The position numbers and the translations under genes were made by a program. Under the pieces are notes generated by a model. The model had not been told where the DNA came from. It did not search any database and worked only from the letters and a program-made list of their open reading frames with translations. DNA of 64,000 nt, from positions 124,001 to 188,000 of the forward strand of contig JAJDWH010000036.1 in the NCBI GenBank assembly GCA_022825705.1. The letters run 5' to 3'. Shown here piece by piece: positions 20,387 to 30,594 of the stretch. This stretch comes from Alphaproteobacteria bacterium. Its GTDB lineage: Bacteria; Pseudomonadota; Alphaproteobacteria; TMED109. The first letter of the stretch is position 1. The number at the start of each line of letters is the position of its first letter.

Positions 20387-21690
20387 CCGCGTTCACACCA
20401 CGCGAGATCGTCGCGGAACTCGACCGCTTCATCGTCGGCCAGCGGGCCGCAAAGCGTTCGGTGGCCATCGCGCTTCGGAATCGCTGGCGCCGCCAGCAGC
20501 TGGAACCGCCGCTGCGGGAGGAAATCCTCCCCAAGAACATCCTGATGATGGGGCCCACCGGTGTGGGCAAGACCGAGATTGCGCGCCGTCTCGCGAAGCT
20601 GGCGCAAGCTCCGTTCATCAAGGTGGAGGCGACGAAGTTCACGGAAGTGGGCTACGTCGGCCGCGACGTCGAGTCGATCATCCGCGATTTGGTCGAGAGC
20701 GCGATCATGATCACGCGGACCAGATTGCAGCATGAGGTGGCAACGCGCGCCGAGGCAGCCGCCGAGAAACGCGTGATCGACGTGCTTGCGGGGCCGTCGG
20801 CCTCGCGCGACACCCGCCAAAAGATGCGCGAGAAACTTCGGTCCGGCCAACTTGATGAGCAGGAAATCGAAATCGAGGTGAGCGAGAGCCCCGGCGGGTT
20901 CCCCTCATTCGAACTGCCGGGCGTGCCCGGAACACACGTCGGCATGGTCAACCTGGGGGAACTGCTGGGCAAGTCGTTCGGCAATGTCACGCAGAAGCGT
21001 CGCATGACGGTGGGCGAAAGCCATAACGTCCTGATCGAGGAAGAAAGCAATCGACTGATCGACGACGATGAACTGCATCGCACCGCAATCGACGCGGTGG
21101 AACAGAACGGAATCGTGTTCCTGGACGAGATCGACAAGATCACGCGCGCTGAAGACCGCGCCGGAGCGGATGTAAGCCGAGAGGGCGTACAACGCGACCT
21201 TCTGCCACTGATCGAGGGCACGGTGGTACCCACCAAGCACGGTCAGGTCAGAACCGGTCACATTTTGTTTATCGCCTCTGGAGCTTTTCACCTCGCCAAA
21301 CCGTCCGACCTGCTGCCCGAACTGCAGGGCCGCCTCCCCATCAGGGTGAGCCTGGACCCGTTGTCCGAAGCCGACCTGGTTCGCATCCTCACCGAACCGG
21401 AGAACAGCCTGACCCGGCAGTATGAGGCATTGCTCGCGACCGACGGCGTCAAGCTGGAATTCCAGGACGACGGCATCAGTGCCCTGGCCAGATTGGCGGC
21501 CGAGGCCAATCACACAGTCGAGAATATCGGCGCGCGCCGACTCCACACGATTTGCGAACGGCTGCTTGAGGACATCAGTTTTTCAGCCACAGATCGGTCG
21601 GATGAAGTAGTGACCATCGACGAGCAGTTTGTGCTCAAGACCCTCAGCGACGAAATCGACCAGAGCGATCTGAACCGATTTATTCTGTGA
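20383..21690 (+). CDS. hslU: HslU ATPase, unfoldase of HslVU
   Basis: AAA+ protein of 435 residues that unfolds substrates for HslV. Walker A is GPTGVGKT (about 59-66) with the GYVGRD pore motif at about 92, Walker B VFLDEIDK, and sensor/arginine residues near RLPIRVSL. The middle intermediate (I) domain and the C-terminal tail ending LNRFIL, which docks into HslV, are intact. The start at 20383 overlaps the hslV stop, and internal ATGs upstream belong to hslV. Confidence 0.97.
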   Translation: MTAFTPREIVAELDRFIVGQRAAKRSVAIALRNRWRRQQLEPPLREEILPKNILMMGPTGVGKTEIARRLAKLAQAPFIKVEATKFTEVGYVGRDVESIIRDLVESAIMITRTRLQHEVATRAEAAAEKRVIDVLAGPSASRDTRQKMREKLRSGQLDEQEIEIEVSESPGGFPSFELPGVPGTHVGMVNLGELLGKSFGNVTQKRRMTVGESHNVLIEEESNRLIDDDELHRTAIDAVEQNGIVFLDEIDKITRAEDRAGADVSREGVQRDLLPLIEGTVVPTKHGQVRTGHILFIASGAFHLAKPSDLLPELQGRLPIRVSLDPLSEADLVRILTEPENSLTRQYEALLATDGVKLEFQDDGISALARLAAEANHTVENIGARRLHTICERLLEDISFSATDRSDEVVTIDEQFVLKTLSDEIDQSDLNRFIL

Positions 21691-21897
21691 TGCGCTGACC
21701 CGCTCAAGCTTCAGATTGCCGGAAGCCATTGACGGCGGGAACTGCGGCGCGGCAATCCCTCCCCCTTCTTCTGCCAGACGCGAGACGGCATCGGCGGATC
21801 AGGGAGGGGCAGCCCCCGCACCATTGCCGCCGTCCGCGCATCCCGCCCGAACCGCCCTGCAATATATTGTGCCTCTGCGCAGAAGAGGATACGGCGA

Positions 21898-23205
21898 ATG
21901 ACGGAAGAGAGGCTTGAAGACCACCCGCAACGCTATGCGCTGTCGAACGAGTTGCATGCCCGTCCTTTCCCTGAATTGCGCGCCCCGTGCCACGCTGTCG
22001 TACTCGCCATCAAACAGTCTGGCCAAGCTGAGAATCGCGACCCGGAAGCCGATCGAGCGCATCTCCATGACCTATTGAATCGACACGGAGCGGATCATCC
22101 CCCTCCGGACGGCAATCATTTTTCGGGCCGACTCGGCCGCAACCTGCTGAAGTGGGAACGTCACACCGAATTCGTGACCTATACGATCTATGCCGATGGC
22201 GTGGCCGGGGTTCCGTTCACCGGCTCGATCTCGACGACGTTCCCTCGTGACTGGCTCAATCGGGCTCCCGGCACGGTTCTCACGTCCGTGCTGGTCAGGG
22301 TAGAGCTGGCTGAATCCGTGCCGGAGCTCGGCGAGGCCGACTACGCCCGGATGCGGGATTGGTTCGTGCCGGAAAGCCTCGCCATGTCCAGCGTTGTCGA
22401 CCAGCAGGCCATAGCTGCCAGTGACTTCCGCATCGATACGGCGGGGCACGTTCGGTTCGCGTTGCTGGCGCGGTCCGATATCGGCCCGCGCCGACTGGGG
22501 CGAATCGTCCAACGACTTGTGGAAATCGAGACCTACAAGTCCATGGCAATGCTGGCCTTGCCGATGGCGCGTGAGGTAGCCGCGCGCGTGGCGGAACTCG
22601 ATCGGGAAATGACCTCACTGGTCCGAACCATGGTCACATCCGGTGGAGGCGAATCCGAGACGCTGGACAGGCTTCTCTCGATGTCCGCTGAAATCGAGGC
22701 CCTCTCATCGTCCTCGGCGTTTCGTTTCGGCGCCGCTGAAGCCTATGCGGCCATTGTGCACGAACGCATCGGTGCGCTACGGGAAGAGCGGGTAATGGGG
22801 CGGCAAACCCTTGCAGAGTTCATGTTGCGGCGTTTTGATCCCGCGATGCGAACCTGCAGCTCCGCCAAGAGTCGATTGGACGAACTCTCTCAGCGTGCGA
22901 CGCGAGCCGCCACGCTGCTACGCACGCGTGTAGAAGTGAACATCGCGGCACAGAACCGCAGCCTTCTCAAGAGCATGGATCGCCGCGCTGCCCTCCAGTT
23001 GCGGCTGCAGCAAATGGTCGAGGGGCTATCGGTCGTCGCCATCAGCTACTACGCCGTCAGTCTCACTGGATACATCCTCGCCCCGATATCCCAGCACCTG
23101 GACGCCGACGAGGCGCTACTTCAGGCAATGGTGGCAGTCCCGATCATCGGCATCGTATGGTGGATGATCCGGAGGCTGCGCCTGCGAGCGACCGAACACC
23201 TATAA
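21898..23205 (+). CDS. DUF3422 family membrane protein
   Basis: A 435-residue protein of a family common in alpha- and betaproteobacteria with no assigned function. The N-terminal motif NELHARPFPELRAP is the family's signature. The body is mostly helical (coiled coil over residues 200-350) and the C-terminus has two membrane helices: EGLSVVAISYYAVSLTGYIL and a second near LLQAMVAVPIIGIVWWMI, with a basic tail RRLRLRATEHL. The arrangement resembles a cytosolic domain anchored by a hairpin. No neighbour suggests its job. Confidence 0.82.
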   Translation: MTEERLEDHPQRYALSNELHARPFPELRAPCHAVVLAIKQSGQAENRDPEADRAHLHDLLNRHGADHPPPDGNHFSGRLGRNLLKWERHTEFVTYTIYADGVAGVPFTGSISTTFPRDWLNRAPGTVLTSVLVRVELAESVPELGEADYARMRDWFVPESLAMSSVVDQQAIAASDFRIDTAGHVRFALLARSDIGPRRLGRIVQRLVEIETYKSMAMLALPMAREVAARVAELDREMTSLVRTMVTSGGGESETLDRLLSMSAEIEALSSSSAFRFGAAEAYAAIVHERIGALREERVMGRQTLAEFMLRRFDPAMRTCSSAKSRLDELSQRATRAATLLRTRVEVNIAAQNRSLLKSMDRRAALQLRLQQMVEGLSVVAISYYAVSLTGYILAPISQHLDADEALLQAMVAVPIIGIVWWMIRRLRLRATEHL

Positions 23206-23240
23206 CCCGTCATGACTGCAGATCTCCAGCACGGCCTATA

Positions 23241-23268
23241 TGATCACTCTTTGATCAATCTATGATCT
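23241..23268. repeat. Three TGATC motifs at 11-bp spacing
   Basis: TGATCACTCTT (23241), TGATCAATCTA (23252) and TGATCTTCGGC (23263) start exactly 11 bases apart in the 157-base gap between DUF3422 and DUF2461, so all face the same side of the helix. They could be an operator or a spaced protein-binding array; no protein is known to me for this pattern. Confidence 0.5.
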
Positions 23269-23362
23269 TCGGCTGGCGGCGCGTGGTTGTGTTGGCGCTC
23301 ATCGTTGTCAGATCGCTCTTCCGCCTGCCCTCAATCTATTCGGCACCCTCGAAAGACACGTC

Positions 23363-24049
23363 ATGACGTCGAGCCTGATCTCTCCCTCACTCTTTGATTT
23401 CCTGCGTGACCTCAAGGCCAACAACGACCGGCCATGGTTCGAGGCGAACAAGGAGCGCTACCAGTCTGAAGTGCGTGGCCCGATGCGTGAATTCATCGGT
23501 GCGTTTGCGGAGCCGCTCTCCGAAATCAGTCCGCATTTTCGCGCCGACACGCGGCCGAATGGCGGCTCGCTGTTCCGGATCTACCGCGACACGCGCTTCT
23601 CCAAGGACAAGACACCCTACAAGGTCAACGTCGGCGCACACTTTCGTCATGTCGCCGGCAGGGACGCGCACGCGCCAGGCTTCTATCTCCATCTGGAGCC
23701 GGACGCATGCTTCGCAGGCTGCGGCATATGGCGTCCCGATAGCGGAACGCTCGGACACATTCGTGACGCAATCGTTGATTGTTCCGAGGAATGGGTGTCC
23801 ATTACGACCGATTCCTCCTTCCAAGACATCTTTGAACTCAGGGGCCAGTCGCTCAAGCGTCCGCCACGAGGTTACGATCCCGAGCACCCGTTGATTGAAG
23901 ACCTCAAGCGCAAGGACTTCATTGCATTGGCAACCTTCTCCGAGTCTGATGCGGTCAGGCCCGGGTTCTTCCGTCAATTCGTCTCCATAGCCCAAAAGGG
24001 CTCCGGCTTCGTTCGATTCTTGTCGCGCGCCGTTGGAGTTCCCTGCTAG
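23363..24049 (+). CDS. DUF2461 family protein
   Basis: A 228-residue protein of the DUF2461 family, conserved in many bacteria. It has the family's N-terminal pattern FLRDLKANNDRPWFEANKERY, then GGSLFRIYRDTRFSKDKTPYK and YLHLEPDACFAGCGIWRP, which are the diagnostic blocks. No catalytic role is established. Its start at 23363 lies just after a 157-base gap with the TGATC array. The following MBL hydrolase begins 33 bases downstream on the same strand. Confidence 0.86.
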   Translation: MTSSLISPSLFDFLRDLKANNDRPWFEANKERYQSEVRGPMREFIGAFAEPLSEISPHFRADTRPNGGSLFRIYRDTRFSKDKTPYKVNVGAHFRHVAGRDAHAPGFYLHLEPDACFAGCGIWRPDSGTLGHIRDAIVDCSEEWVSITTDSSFQDIFELRGQSLKRPPRGYDPEHPLIEDLKRKDFIALATFSESDAVRPGFFRQFVSIAQKGSGFVRFLSRAVGVPC

Positions 24050-24082
24050 AGCTCTCGCTACACCCATTTGGGAAAGTTGACC

Positions 24083-24883
24083 ATGACCGACACCTGGGAA
24101 GTCACCGCGGTCCGCTACGGAACGCATGCGAACCGGAAGCGCCACGAAAACTTCATCGGGGCGGATCCGCACGAAGGAAACATGCCGCTTGACTACTTCG
24201 TTTGGCTTATACGAAATGAAGAGCGATCAATTGTGGTGGATGTCGGTTTCGATGAGGCCGAGGGCAAGCGGCGCGGTCGCACCGTGGAACGAGCCCCGCG
24301 CGACGGACTGGCCATGCTCGGGGTTGATAGCGCCAAGGTGCGCGACGTCATCATCACACACCTGCATTACGACCATGCCGGCACGATCGAACACTTCGCC
24401 GAGGCCAACTTCCACCTGCAGGAGCGAGAGATGCACTTCGCGACGGGCCCGCACATGGCGCGCCGCGCGTTCGCCACGCCGTACACGCCGGATCACGTGT
24501 GCAACCTGGTCCGAAAGGCCTTCCAGGGAAGGGTCGTGTTTCATGACGGTGATCGGGAGATCGCCCCCGGGGTGTCCGTACATCTGCTTGGCGGCCACAC
24601 CATGGGCCTGCAGTGCGTTCGCGTGCGAACTCGAAGAGGATGGGTGGTACTTGCCTCCGATGCAGCGCATTTCTTTGAAAACATGGAACAATCTGCGCCG
24701 TTTCCGATCGTCTTTTCCGTCGCCGACATGCTCAAAGGGCACGATCGAATCGCCGGCCTTGCCGACAGCGCCGACCACATCGTTCCCGGCCATGATCCGT
24801 TGGTGACAACGATCTACCCGGCTTACAGCGACGCCTTGAAGGGGATTGTCTTCCGGCTAGACGTCGACCCTCGCGGTCACTAG
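24083..24883 (+). CDS. MBL-fold hydrolase, N-acyl-homoserine lactonase-like
   Basis: Metallo-beta-lactamase-fold enzyme of 266 residues. The dinuclear metal motif HLHYDHAG is near residue 94, further ligands lie in GGHTMG and PGHDP. The overall pattern is close to AHL-lactonase-type hydrolases, although many relatives have other substrates, so quorum quenching is only a possibility. ATG 24083 is preceded by GGGAAA, supporting this start over the TTG at 24068. A stretch with AT-richer sequence and a parS site follows. Confidence 0.8.
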   Translation: MTDTWEVTAVRYGTHANRKRHENFIGADPHEGNMPLDYFVWLIRNEERSIVVDVGFDEAEGKRRGRTVERAPRDGLAMLGVDSAKVRDVIITHLHYDHAGTIEHFAEANFHLQEREMHFATGPHMARRAFATPYTPDHVCNLVRKAFQGRVVFHDGDREIAPGVSVHLLGGHTMGLQCVRVRTRRGWVVLASDAAHFFENMEQSAPFPIVFSVADMLKGHDRIAGLADSADHIVPGHDPLVTTIYPAYSDALKGIVFRLDVDPRGH

Positions 24884-24986
24884 GCCCTTTTTCGGCCCCA
24901 ACGTTGACATTCGGTGCGTTGTAGCTGGCGTCCGACCGACGCCGGGTTCGTTACTGCGATCCGCGGCCCTTGAAATGTCCGGACCC

Positions 24987-25322
24987 ATGTTTCACGTGAA
25001 ACATTGGTTCGATGACGAGTTGGAACGGGCCATTGCTGCCGCCGTCAATCCGCTTAAAGACGATATTCGGGCTCTGAAGCAACTCCCGGTAAACACGAAG
25101 GCTAATCGCACGAGGATCGAGCGCATTGAGCAATCGATCAATCGCATGGAAGGCATCCTCAGGCACGTAGTCGTCCTGTCTGTCGTTTCGACTTACGTCT
25201 TGTCCAAGGGGGACAAAGAAACGATCGCAAATATTTTCGACACCTTCGAGGACTCCGACAAGCCTGGGGCTGATCTGTTTAGGCAGTTTCGTAAGATTTT
25301 GCTTCGAGACCGACAGTCCTAG
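24987..25322 (+). CDS. Hypothetical 111-residue protein starting within parS
   Basis: Open frame from ATG 24987; an in-frame ATG at 24975 is the alternative. The first residues (MFHVKHW) are encoded by the parS site itself. The sequence has a charged helical middle (about 30-70, with a heptad-like RIERIEQSINRMEG), then a short hydrophobic stretch HVVVLSVVSTYVL and a basic C-terminus. Composition is AT-richer than neighbouring genes and the amino-acid make-up is realistic for a protein. No ribosome site is visible and I know no homologue. It may be a real small protein or a chance frame over the parS region. Confidence 0.45.
   Translation: MFHVKHWFDDELERAIAAAVNPLKDDIRALKQLPVNTKANRTRIERIEQSINRMEGILRHVVVLSVVSTYVLSKGDKETIANIFDTFEDSDKPGADLFRQFRKILLRDRQS
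24988..25003. promoter_or_regulatory. parS (ParB/Spo0J binding site) 1
   Basis: Perfect 16-bp palindrome TGTTTCACGTGAAACA, the consensus centromere of chromosomal ParABS systems. It lies 463 bases beyond the mnmG stop. A second identical copy is at 27645-27660. Confidence 0.93.
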
Positions 25323-25465
25323 CGTGGTTTGATTCATTGATGTGTCCTTACCGGCGGCTTTGCTCCAATCCATAATGCCCAATTAAGGTTTGCCGATTCA
25401 AAGGCAAGACTCAAGTTAGATATGTAGTCGCCGAAACATTCCGTTGTCGACACGAGCACGTCCGC

Positions 25466-27346
25466 TCATGCCCGGATAGACAGTTTCCTGAGGTGGGCAA
25501 CAACCGCCGTCAAAGCCGCTGGGGTTACGCCGGGTAAACGCGAAGCTGACGCCAGCGTCGACGGGCGCCCCGCTTGCAAAGCCTCGGTTGCCTCGGCGGA
25601 CAGCCCTCCCACTGAGCCGTAGTCAATGCTGTCGGGAAGCCGGACGGCCGCATCGCGCCGGTAGGCACGAATGTCCTCATCTTGTCGCGCCCTGTACGGA
25701 GCGTACAGCGCGTCGGCCTCCAGAATGCCGTGCAGCGACGCGTCAATGGCGTTCAGCTCTGGGCAGATCTGAGCAAGTCTTGCAATGGTCACGTCGGCAT
25801 AGCCAAGATATTTCATGGCCGATCGGCTTCCGCCGTCATCAGAAGCTGCAATGCCGTGTCGCCGTACCGACGAAGTACTGACCCGAGTTTCCTGAAGCAG
25901 TTGGCGTGCCGCCTCAAGCTTGGCTGACTTCTCGGTAAATATGCGTGACCGCAAGGTTCCGACAACGCCTGCCGCCTGCCCTTTTCGGGTCAGACGTTCG
26001 TCAGCGTTGTCAGCCCGCAAATGCAGCCGGTATTCCGAGCGCGACGTAAGCATGCGGTAAGGCTCCGGCGCGCCCCTGGTCGTGAGGTCATCGATCAAGA
26101 CACCGATATACGCCTCGGCCCGGTCCAACACGAACGTCTGTTGGCCTGACGAACGACCTGCCGCATTAATGCCGGCGACCACACCTTGTGCGGCTGCCTC
26201 TTCGTAACCGGTCGTGCCATTGATCTGGCCCGCAAAATACAACCCGCGGACCCGCTTCGTTTCCAACGTTGGATGCAGTTCCCGAGGGTCGACGTAGTCG
26301 TACTCGATGGCGTATCCCGGACGAACCATCCGCACGGTTTCCAGCCCCTTGATCAGCGAAAGCATCTGTTCCTGGACCGGCGCCGGTAATGACGTTGAAA
26401 TACCGTTGGGATAAACCGTTGAATCCTCGTACCCTTCCGGCTCGAGAAAGATCTGGTGCCGTGGCCGCGAAGCAAACCGCACGACCTTGTCCTCGATCGA
26501 CGGGCAGTATCGTGGTCCGGTTCCCTCGATTTGGCCCGAATGCATCGGTGTCCGATGCAGGTTGTCCCGAACCAACCGATGCATTGCATCGTTCGTCCAG
26601 GTGATATGGCACGGGATCTGCGGGCGGTGAATTCGCTGAGTCATCAGCGACAGTGGTTCCGGTACAGGATCCCCTTCCTGCACCTCCAGATCGCTCCAAC
26701 GGACGGTTGTGCCGTCCAGACGAGGCGGCGTGCCGGTCTTCAATCGGCCCATTCGAAATCCAGACGCAGCGAGACGTTCGGCAAGGCGCGTGGCAGGAGC
26801 CTCGCCAGCACGACCAGCAGGCGTCCGTGACTCGCCCACGTGGATCATGCCCCTCAGGAACGTTCCGGTGGCTATGACGACGGCTCCCGCCCGGAGCGCC
26901 CTCCCGTCCCCCATCACGATGCCAGTTACTTGCCCGTCCCGGTCTTGCACGAGATCTTCAACTGACCCTTCCACGATCTCGAGATTCGCCTGTTCGCGCA
27001 GCAATCCCTGCATGGCCGCGCGATACAGCTTTCGGTCCGCCTGACATCTGGGTCCGTGCACTGCCGGTCCGCGGCTGCGGTTTAGTACGCGGAACTGCAT
27101 GCCGGCCAAATCTGCAGCGCGGGCAATCAGTCCATCCAACGCATCGACCTCGCGCATGAGGTGACCTTTGCCCACCCCGCCAAATGCCGGGTTACACGAC
27201 ATGGCACCGACGGTAGAGAAGCTGTGGGTGATCAGGCCTATTCGGGCTCCCATGCGTGCAGCGGCCGCAGCTGCCTCACAGCCCGCGTGCCCGCCACCGA
27301 CAACCAGGACATCGAATCGCTGTGGGTTGATCAGATTCTTCCGCAT
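25466..27346 (-). CDS. mnmG: tRNA U34 carboxymethylaminomethyl synthase subunit MnmG (GidA)
   Basis: FAD protein of 626 residues that, with MnmE, modifies wobble uridine in tRNA using glycine or ammonium and methylene-THF. The dinucleotide motif is [12 protein letters not shown] near the N-terminus, with [16 protein letters not shown] and the [11 protein letters not shown] signature close by. The C-terminal MnmE-binding helical region is complete. In alphaproteobacteria mnmG usually sits between mnmE and rsmG-parA-parB; here mnmE is 8.5 kb away and the segment beyond the 3' end holds a hypothetical gene and parS instead. Confidence 0.97.
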   Translation of the reverse strand: MRKNLINPQRFDVLVVGGGHAGCEAAAAAARMGARIGLITHSFSTVGAMSCNPAFGGVGKGHLMREVDALDGLIARAADLAGMQFRVLNRSRGPAVHGPRCQADRKLYRAAMQGLLREQANLEIVEGSVEDLVQDRDGQVTGIVMGDGRALRAGAVVIATGTFLRGMIHVGESRTPAGRAGEAPATRLAERLAASGFRMGRLKTGTPPRLDGTTVRWSDLEVQEGDPVPEPLSLMTQRIHRPQIPCHITWTNDAMHRLVRDNLHRTPMHSGQIEGTGPRYCPSIEDKVVRFASRPRHQIFLEPEGYEDSTVYPNGISTSLPAPVQEQMLSLIKGLETVRMVRPGYAIEYDYVDPRELHPTLETKRVRGLYFAGQINGTTGYEEAAAQGVVAGINAAGRSSGQQTFVLDRAEAYIGVLIDDLTTRGAPEPYRMLTSRSEYRLHLRADNADERLTRKGQAAGVVGTLRSRIFTEKSAKLEAARQLLQETRVSTSSVRRHGIAASDDGGSRSAMKYLGYADVTIARLAQICPELNAIDASLHGILEADALYAPYRARQDEDIRAYRRDAAVRLPDSIDYGSVGGLSAEATEALQAGRPSTLASASRLPGVTPAALTAVVAHLRKLSIRA

Positions 27347-27448
27347 TGGAGCCTGTCTGCTGGTTGGACGACGCTCCCGCCAAGGCCGGGCAACGTCAAG
27401 GCAAACCGATGTTTCGGGAACTATATCGGGTACCGCCCAAACCGGGGG

Positions 27449-27556
27449 CTACCAGCGGTTCCAAGACCGCCACCAGGCCCACGTCGCCGCGATGCAGACC
27501 GCGACGAACAGCAACACCAGGATCGAACCCGCCAGCACGTCGAGAATTTCGACCAT
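27449..27556 (-). CDS. 35-residue single-span membrane protein with Trp-rich tail
   Basis: Small ORF from ATG 27556 to TAG 27449, not noticed by length-based calling. Codons give 35 residues starting MVEILDVLAGSILVLLFVAV. One membrane helix covers about residues 6-25, and the tail has five tryptophans with arginines near the C-terminus (WAWWRSWNRW). A GAGG ribosome site lies eight bases before the ATG. It reads in the same direction as mnmG and ends 102 bases before it. Supported by the site, the clean codon string and hydrophobic pattern; homologues are unknown to me. Confidence 0.6.
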   Translation of the reverse strand: MVEILDVLAGSILVLLFVAVCIAATWAWWRSWNRW

Positions 27557-27644
27557 ACGCTAATCCTCACTCGGGTCGATCAACCCAACCTACCGGCGTC
27601 CACGGGAGTCAAGCGATTGGGGCATCAAGGTATACAATCCCCGA

Positions 27645-27660
27645 TGTTTCACGTGAAACA
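27645..27660. promoter_or_regulatory. parS (ParB/Spo0J binding site) 2
   Basis: Second perfect copy of TGTTTCACGTGAAACA, located 299 bases upstream of mnmG. With site 1 it brackets mnmG over about 2.7 kb. Confidence 0.93.
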
Positions 27661-27784
27661 CTGGCCGGCTTTCCAACCAAACCCTCTTCCCGAAACCCTG
27701 CAGCAGGAAGGACGATACTCCCTCACGTTTCACTGAGCCCCAGCGTCTCGCCAGTTGAAGCGTCATTCGCGAGAGGTGGCAACG

Positions 27785-28795
27785 CTACGTAGGGGCGACA
27801 TTCTCCCACTTGCCGCTGCGGGAGGACTCGAACAGCGCATCGAGTACTCTCATGTTGGCAATGGCGTCCTCGATGGGATACGGAATCGGGCGCCCTTCCA
27901 GGAGGCAGGCGGCGAAATCTTCACCTTGGCTGGTGTACTGGTCAACTGGCGGGATTTCGACGATCTCGTCCGGAACAGGCCCCGGATAGCTGCCTCCTCC
28001 AATAAACAGGCGGCAAGCACGGTCCGGCTCCATTACAAAGGGGAACTCCACTCGTAGCCATGCTTCCGCGCCGAGCACGATCAGGCTCTGGTGGCGGGCC
28101 ACCTGGGTGGAACAAATGAAACTGGCCTGGCCAGCAGGAAACTCCAGAATCGCGGATGCCAATCGGTCCGTTCCAAAAGTAGGATCAAGTTCCAACAGCG
28201 CATTGACTCGCGTCGGCTCCGAAGCGAACACAAACCTTGAAATAACAGTAGGATAACAGCCTATATCGTAGACTCCGCCGCCGCCGGTCTCTTGTTGGTT
28301 TCGAATGTCCAGTGGGTCATGATTGGAATAAGCGAAGACACCCTGAACCGCGCGCACCTGGCCCAGACGTCCGGACGAAATAATTTCGCGCACTCTCTTC
28401 CACTGCGGATGATGCCGCACCATGAACGCTTCCTGGACCTGGCGTCCGGTACGGTCACGCACGTCAAGCAGCGTTTCAGCTTCGGCCGCTGTCAGCGCAA
28501 TCGGTTTTTCGCAAAGAACGTGCTTGCCTGCCTCAAGGGCCCGGATCGTCCACGGCACGTGCAGATGGTTGGGTAACGGATTGTAGATTGCGTCTATGGC
28601 ACGATCACCGAGGAGTTCCTGGTAACTCCCGTAACTGCGGGGGATGTCCAGAGCGGTGGCGGCAGCCGCTGAGCGCGCCGGATCACGGGAAGCAATCGCC
28701 TCTATCGAGCAATGCTCGCCTGCTTGCATGGCCGGGATTACTTTCTCGGCAGCGATGCGCGCGACACCCAGAACTCCCCACCGGATCGATGTCAT
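27785..28795 (-). CDS. Gfo/Idh/MocA family oxidoreductase
   Basis: NAD(P)-dependent dehydrogenase of 336 residues. The N-terminal Rossmann fold has GVLGVARIAAEKVIPAM, the mid-domain CEKPIALTAAEA motif with the catalytic Lys, and the second domain the GGGVYDIGCYP signature. ATG 28795 has a GGAG ribosome site seven bases upstream. Typical substrates are sugars or inositols oxidised at a hydroxyl. It is divergent from the enolase-superfamily gene (95-base shared promoter region), which suggests a shared catabolic pathway; the exact substrate is not readable. Confidence 0.88.
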   Translation of the reverse strand: MTSIRWGVLGVARIAAEKVIPAMQAGEHCSIEAIASRDPARSAAAATALDIPRSYGSYQELLGDRAIDAIYNPLPNHLHVPWTIRALEAGKHVLCEKPIALTAAEAETLLDVRDRTGRQVQEAFMVRHHPQWKRVREIISSGRLGQVRAVQGVFAYSNHDPLDIRNQQETGGGGVYDIGCYPTVISRFVFASEPTRVNALLELDPTFGTDRLASAILEFPAGQASFICSTQVARHQSLIVLGAEAWLRVEFPFVMEPDRACRLFIGGGSYPGPVPDEIVEIPPVDQYTSQGEDFAACLLEGRPIPYPIEDAIANMRVLDALFESSRSGKWENVAPT

Positions 28796-28890
28796 AGCCT
28801 GCTCCCGGCATATCTGTCGCATCCAGCGTGACAGAGTTACAGTCCGGTTTCTAGTCTCGATCAACTCTCAGCAGTCTTACAGGCAACCTT

Positions 28891-30057
28891 ATGAAAATCA
28901 TCAGAGTTTCCGCCGATTGGCTTCACGTGCCCATCGCCGCGGAGCGCCAGCATCGTTCAGACTTTGGGGCCGTCGATTCTTTCGATTCTGCTTTGGTCAG
29001 GATCGAAACCGAAGATGGTGTAACTGGTTTTGGGGAAGCCAAGGCGCAGGTGGGCAGCGTTGCCAATTGCCAAGCCCTGTGCTCTCTCATCGAAGCGGAA
29101 CTCGGCCCTGTACTGGTCGGGCAGGACGCCCGTGACATCTCGCGTCTCTGGGACGTCATGTACAACGGGTCGCGCGCTCACTACGCGATCCAGCGAGGCC
29201 ACGTGTTTCCGATCATGGGACGCCGGGGCGTCACCATGGCCGCAATCAGCGGGATCGATCTCGCGCTGTGGGACCTCCTCGGAAAATCGCTCGGGGTCCC
29301 CGTCTGGCGATTGCTGGGTGGCCGGCGGCAGGAGCGGATGCCGGCATACGCGTCCGGGGGTTGGGCGTCGGCAGATAAGATTGCGGCCGAACTTCAAGGG
29401 TTTATCGATCGGGGCAATTTCTCCGCCGTAAAAATGCGGGTTGGCGCAGGCGATGGGACCCTTGCGCATTCCATCGCTCGAGTGCACGCCGCACGCGAAG
29501 GCCTCGGGCCTTCGATCGGCATCATGTGCGATGCACACGGAACATGGACTTCAGCTGAAGCCAAGCGTTTCTGCCGAGCCGTGGCGGACTGCCACATCGA
29601 CTGGCTGGAAGAACCCGTAACTGCCGATGACAAGGCCGGCCTCGCGGACGTGAGAGCCGCGACCGACATACCGATCGCAACTGGAGAATCGGAATTCACG
29701 CGATTTGCCTTCCGCGACCTGGCCTTGCTTCGCGCAGCGGACATCTTTCAGCCCGACCCTTCCATTGCGGGCGGCATCACGGAATTGATGCGCATCGAGG
29801 CGCTGGCAAGCGCGCACCAGATCCGATTTGCCCCTCACATGTGGGGTGGCGCCCTGACGTTCGCGGCCGGCTTGAATGTTGCCGCGGCGGCAAGCAGCGG
29901 ATTCATCCTGGAGTACTCCCTTGGCGCCAACCCGCTGTTGCACGAGCTCGCGGTGGAAGACTTTGCCGTCGTCGACGGGATGGTCGAAATCCCGGAACGG
30001 CCTGGACTGGGCGTCTCCATTGATGAGGACTTTGTCGCCCGCTATCGCGCGGACTAA
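28891..30057 (+). CDS. Mandelate racemase/muconate lactonizing enzyme family protein
   Basis: Enolase-superfamily enzyme of 388 residues. The capping domain (1-130) is followed by the barrel with the base motif VKMRVG (Lys-x-Arg rather than Lys-x-Lys), then metal ligands Asp in CDAHGTW, Glu in WLEEPV and Glu in ATGESE, and the His of APHMW. The pattern [20 protein letters not shown] is reminiscent of galactarolactone cycloisomerase-like and sugar-acid dehydratase members. It abstracts a proton alpha to a carboxylate of an unknown acid sugar. Neighbouring Gfo/Idh and MaoC genes suggest one degradative module. Confidence 0.88.
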   Translation: MKIIRVSADWLHVPIAAERQHRSDFGAVDSFDSALVRIETEDGVTGFGEAKAQVGSVANCQALCSLIEAELGPVLVGQDARDISRLWDVMYNGSRAHYAIQRGHVFPIMGRRGVTMAAISGIDLALWDLLGKSLGVPVWRLLGGRRQERMPAYASGGWASADKIAAELQGFIDRGNFSAVKMRVGAGDGTLAHSIARVHAAREGLGPSIGIMCDAHGTWTSAEAKRFCRAVADCHIDWLEEPVTADDKAGLADVRAATDIPIATGESEFTRFAFRDLALLRAADIFQPDPSIAGGITELMRIEALASAHQIRFAPHMWGGALTFAAGLNVAAAASSGFILEYSLGANPLLHELAVEDFAVVDGMVEIPERPGLGVSIDEDFVARYRAD

Positions 30058-30140
30058 CGGTTTCCCGTTTCGCGTCAGACCCAGGCTTGCTTCCGAGCGC
30101 CCACGCCATGACACCCCGCACGCCGCAGGATCAAGTGACC

Positions 30141-30581
30141 ATGCGTTATTTCGAGGACTTCGCTCCAGGCGACGAATTTGCTCTCGGGACCTACCGGATT
30201 ACTCGAGAAGAGATCGTTGCGTTTGCCCGGCAGTTCGACCCGCAACCATTCCACGTCGATGAACGCGCTGCAGCGGATTCGATCTACGGAGGGATCATCG
30301 CAAGCGGCTGGCATACGATCTCCCTGTATATGCGGTTGTTCGTAGAGAGACTTCTGCACAACGCGGCCAGCCTCGGTTCGCCGGGCGTCGACAAAGTTCG
30401 CTGGCGCCACCCGGTTCGGCCGGACGACGTGCTGACAGCCAGGGCGACAGTGCAGGAGGTGACGCCATCTAGAAGCAGACCTGATCGCGGCAACGTGCGG
30501 TGGGCCTACGAGATGCGCAACCAGGACGATGTGGTCGTGATGACGATGGAAGGAATCGGAATGTTTCAGCGGAAGCGCTGA
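30141..30581 (+). CDS. MaoC-like dehydratase
   Basis: Hot-dog-fold (R)-specific hydratase of 146 residues. It begins [16 protein letters not shown], has the MaoC hydratase motif [17 protein letters not shown] with catalytic Asp and His near residues 35-40, and [13 protein letters not shown]. It would hydrate or dehydrate an acyl- or thioester substrate. ATG 30141 follows an AGGA at 30127-30130 and matches the family start; ATG 30108 is an alternative. It may be in the same operon as the enolase-superfamily gene, 83 bases upstream. Confidence 0.86.
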   Translation: MRYFEDFAPGDEFALGTYRITREEIVAFARQFDPQPFHVDERAAADSIYGGIIASGWHTISLYMRLFVERLLHNAASLGSPGVDKVRWRHPVRPDDVLTARATVQEVTPSRSRPDRGNVRWAYEMRNQDDVVVMTMEGIGMFQRKR

Positions 30582-30594
30582 TGAGCTAGACGCC

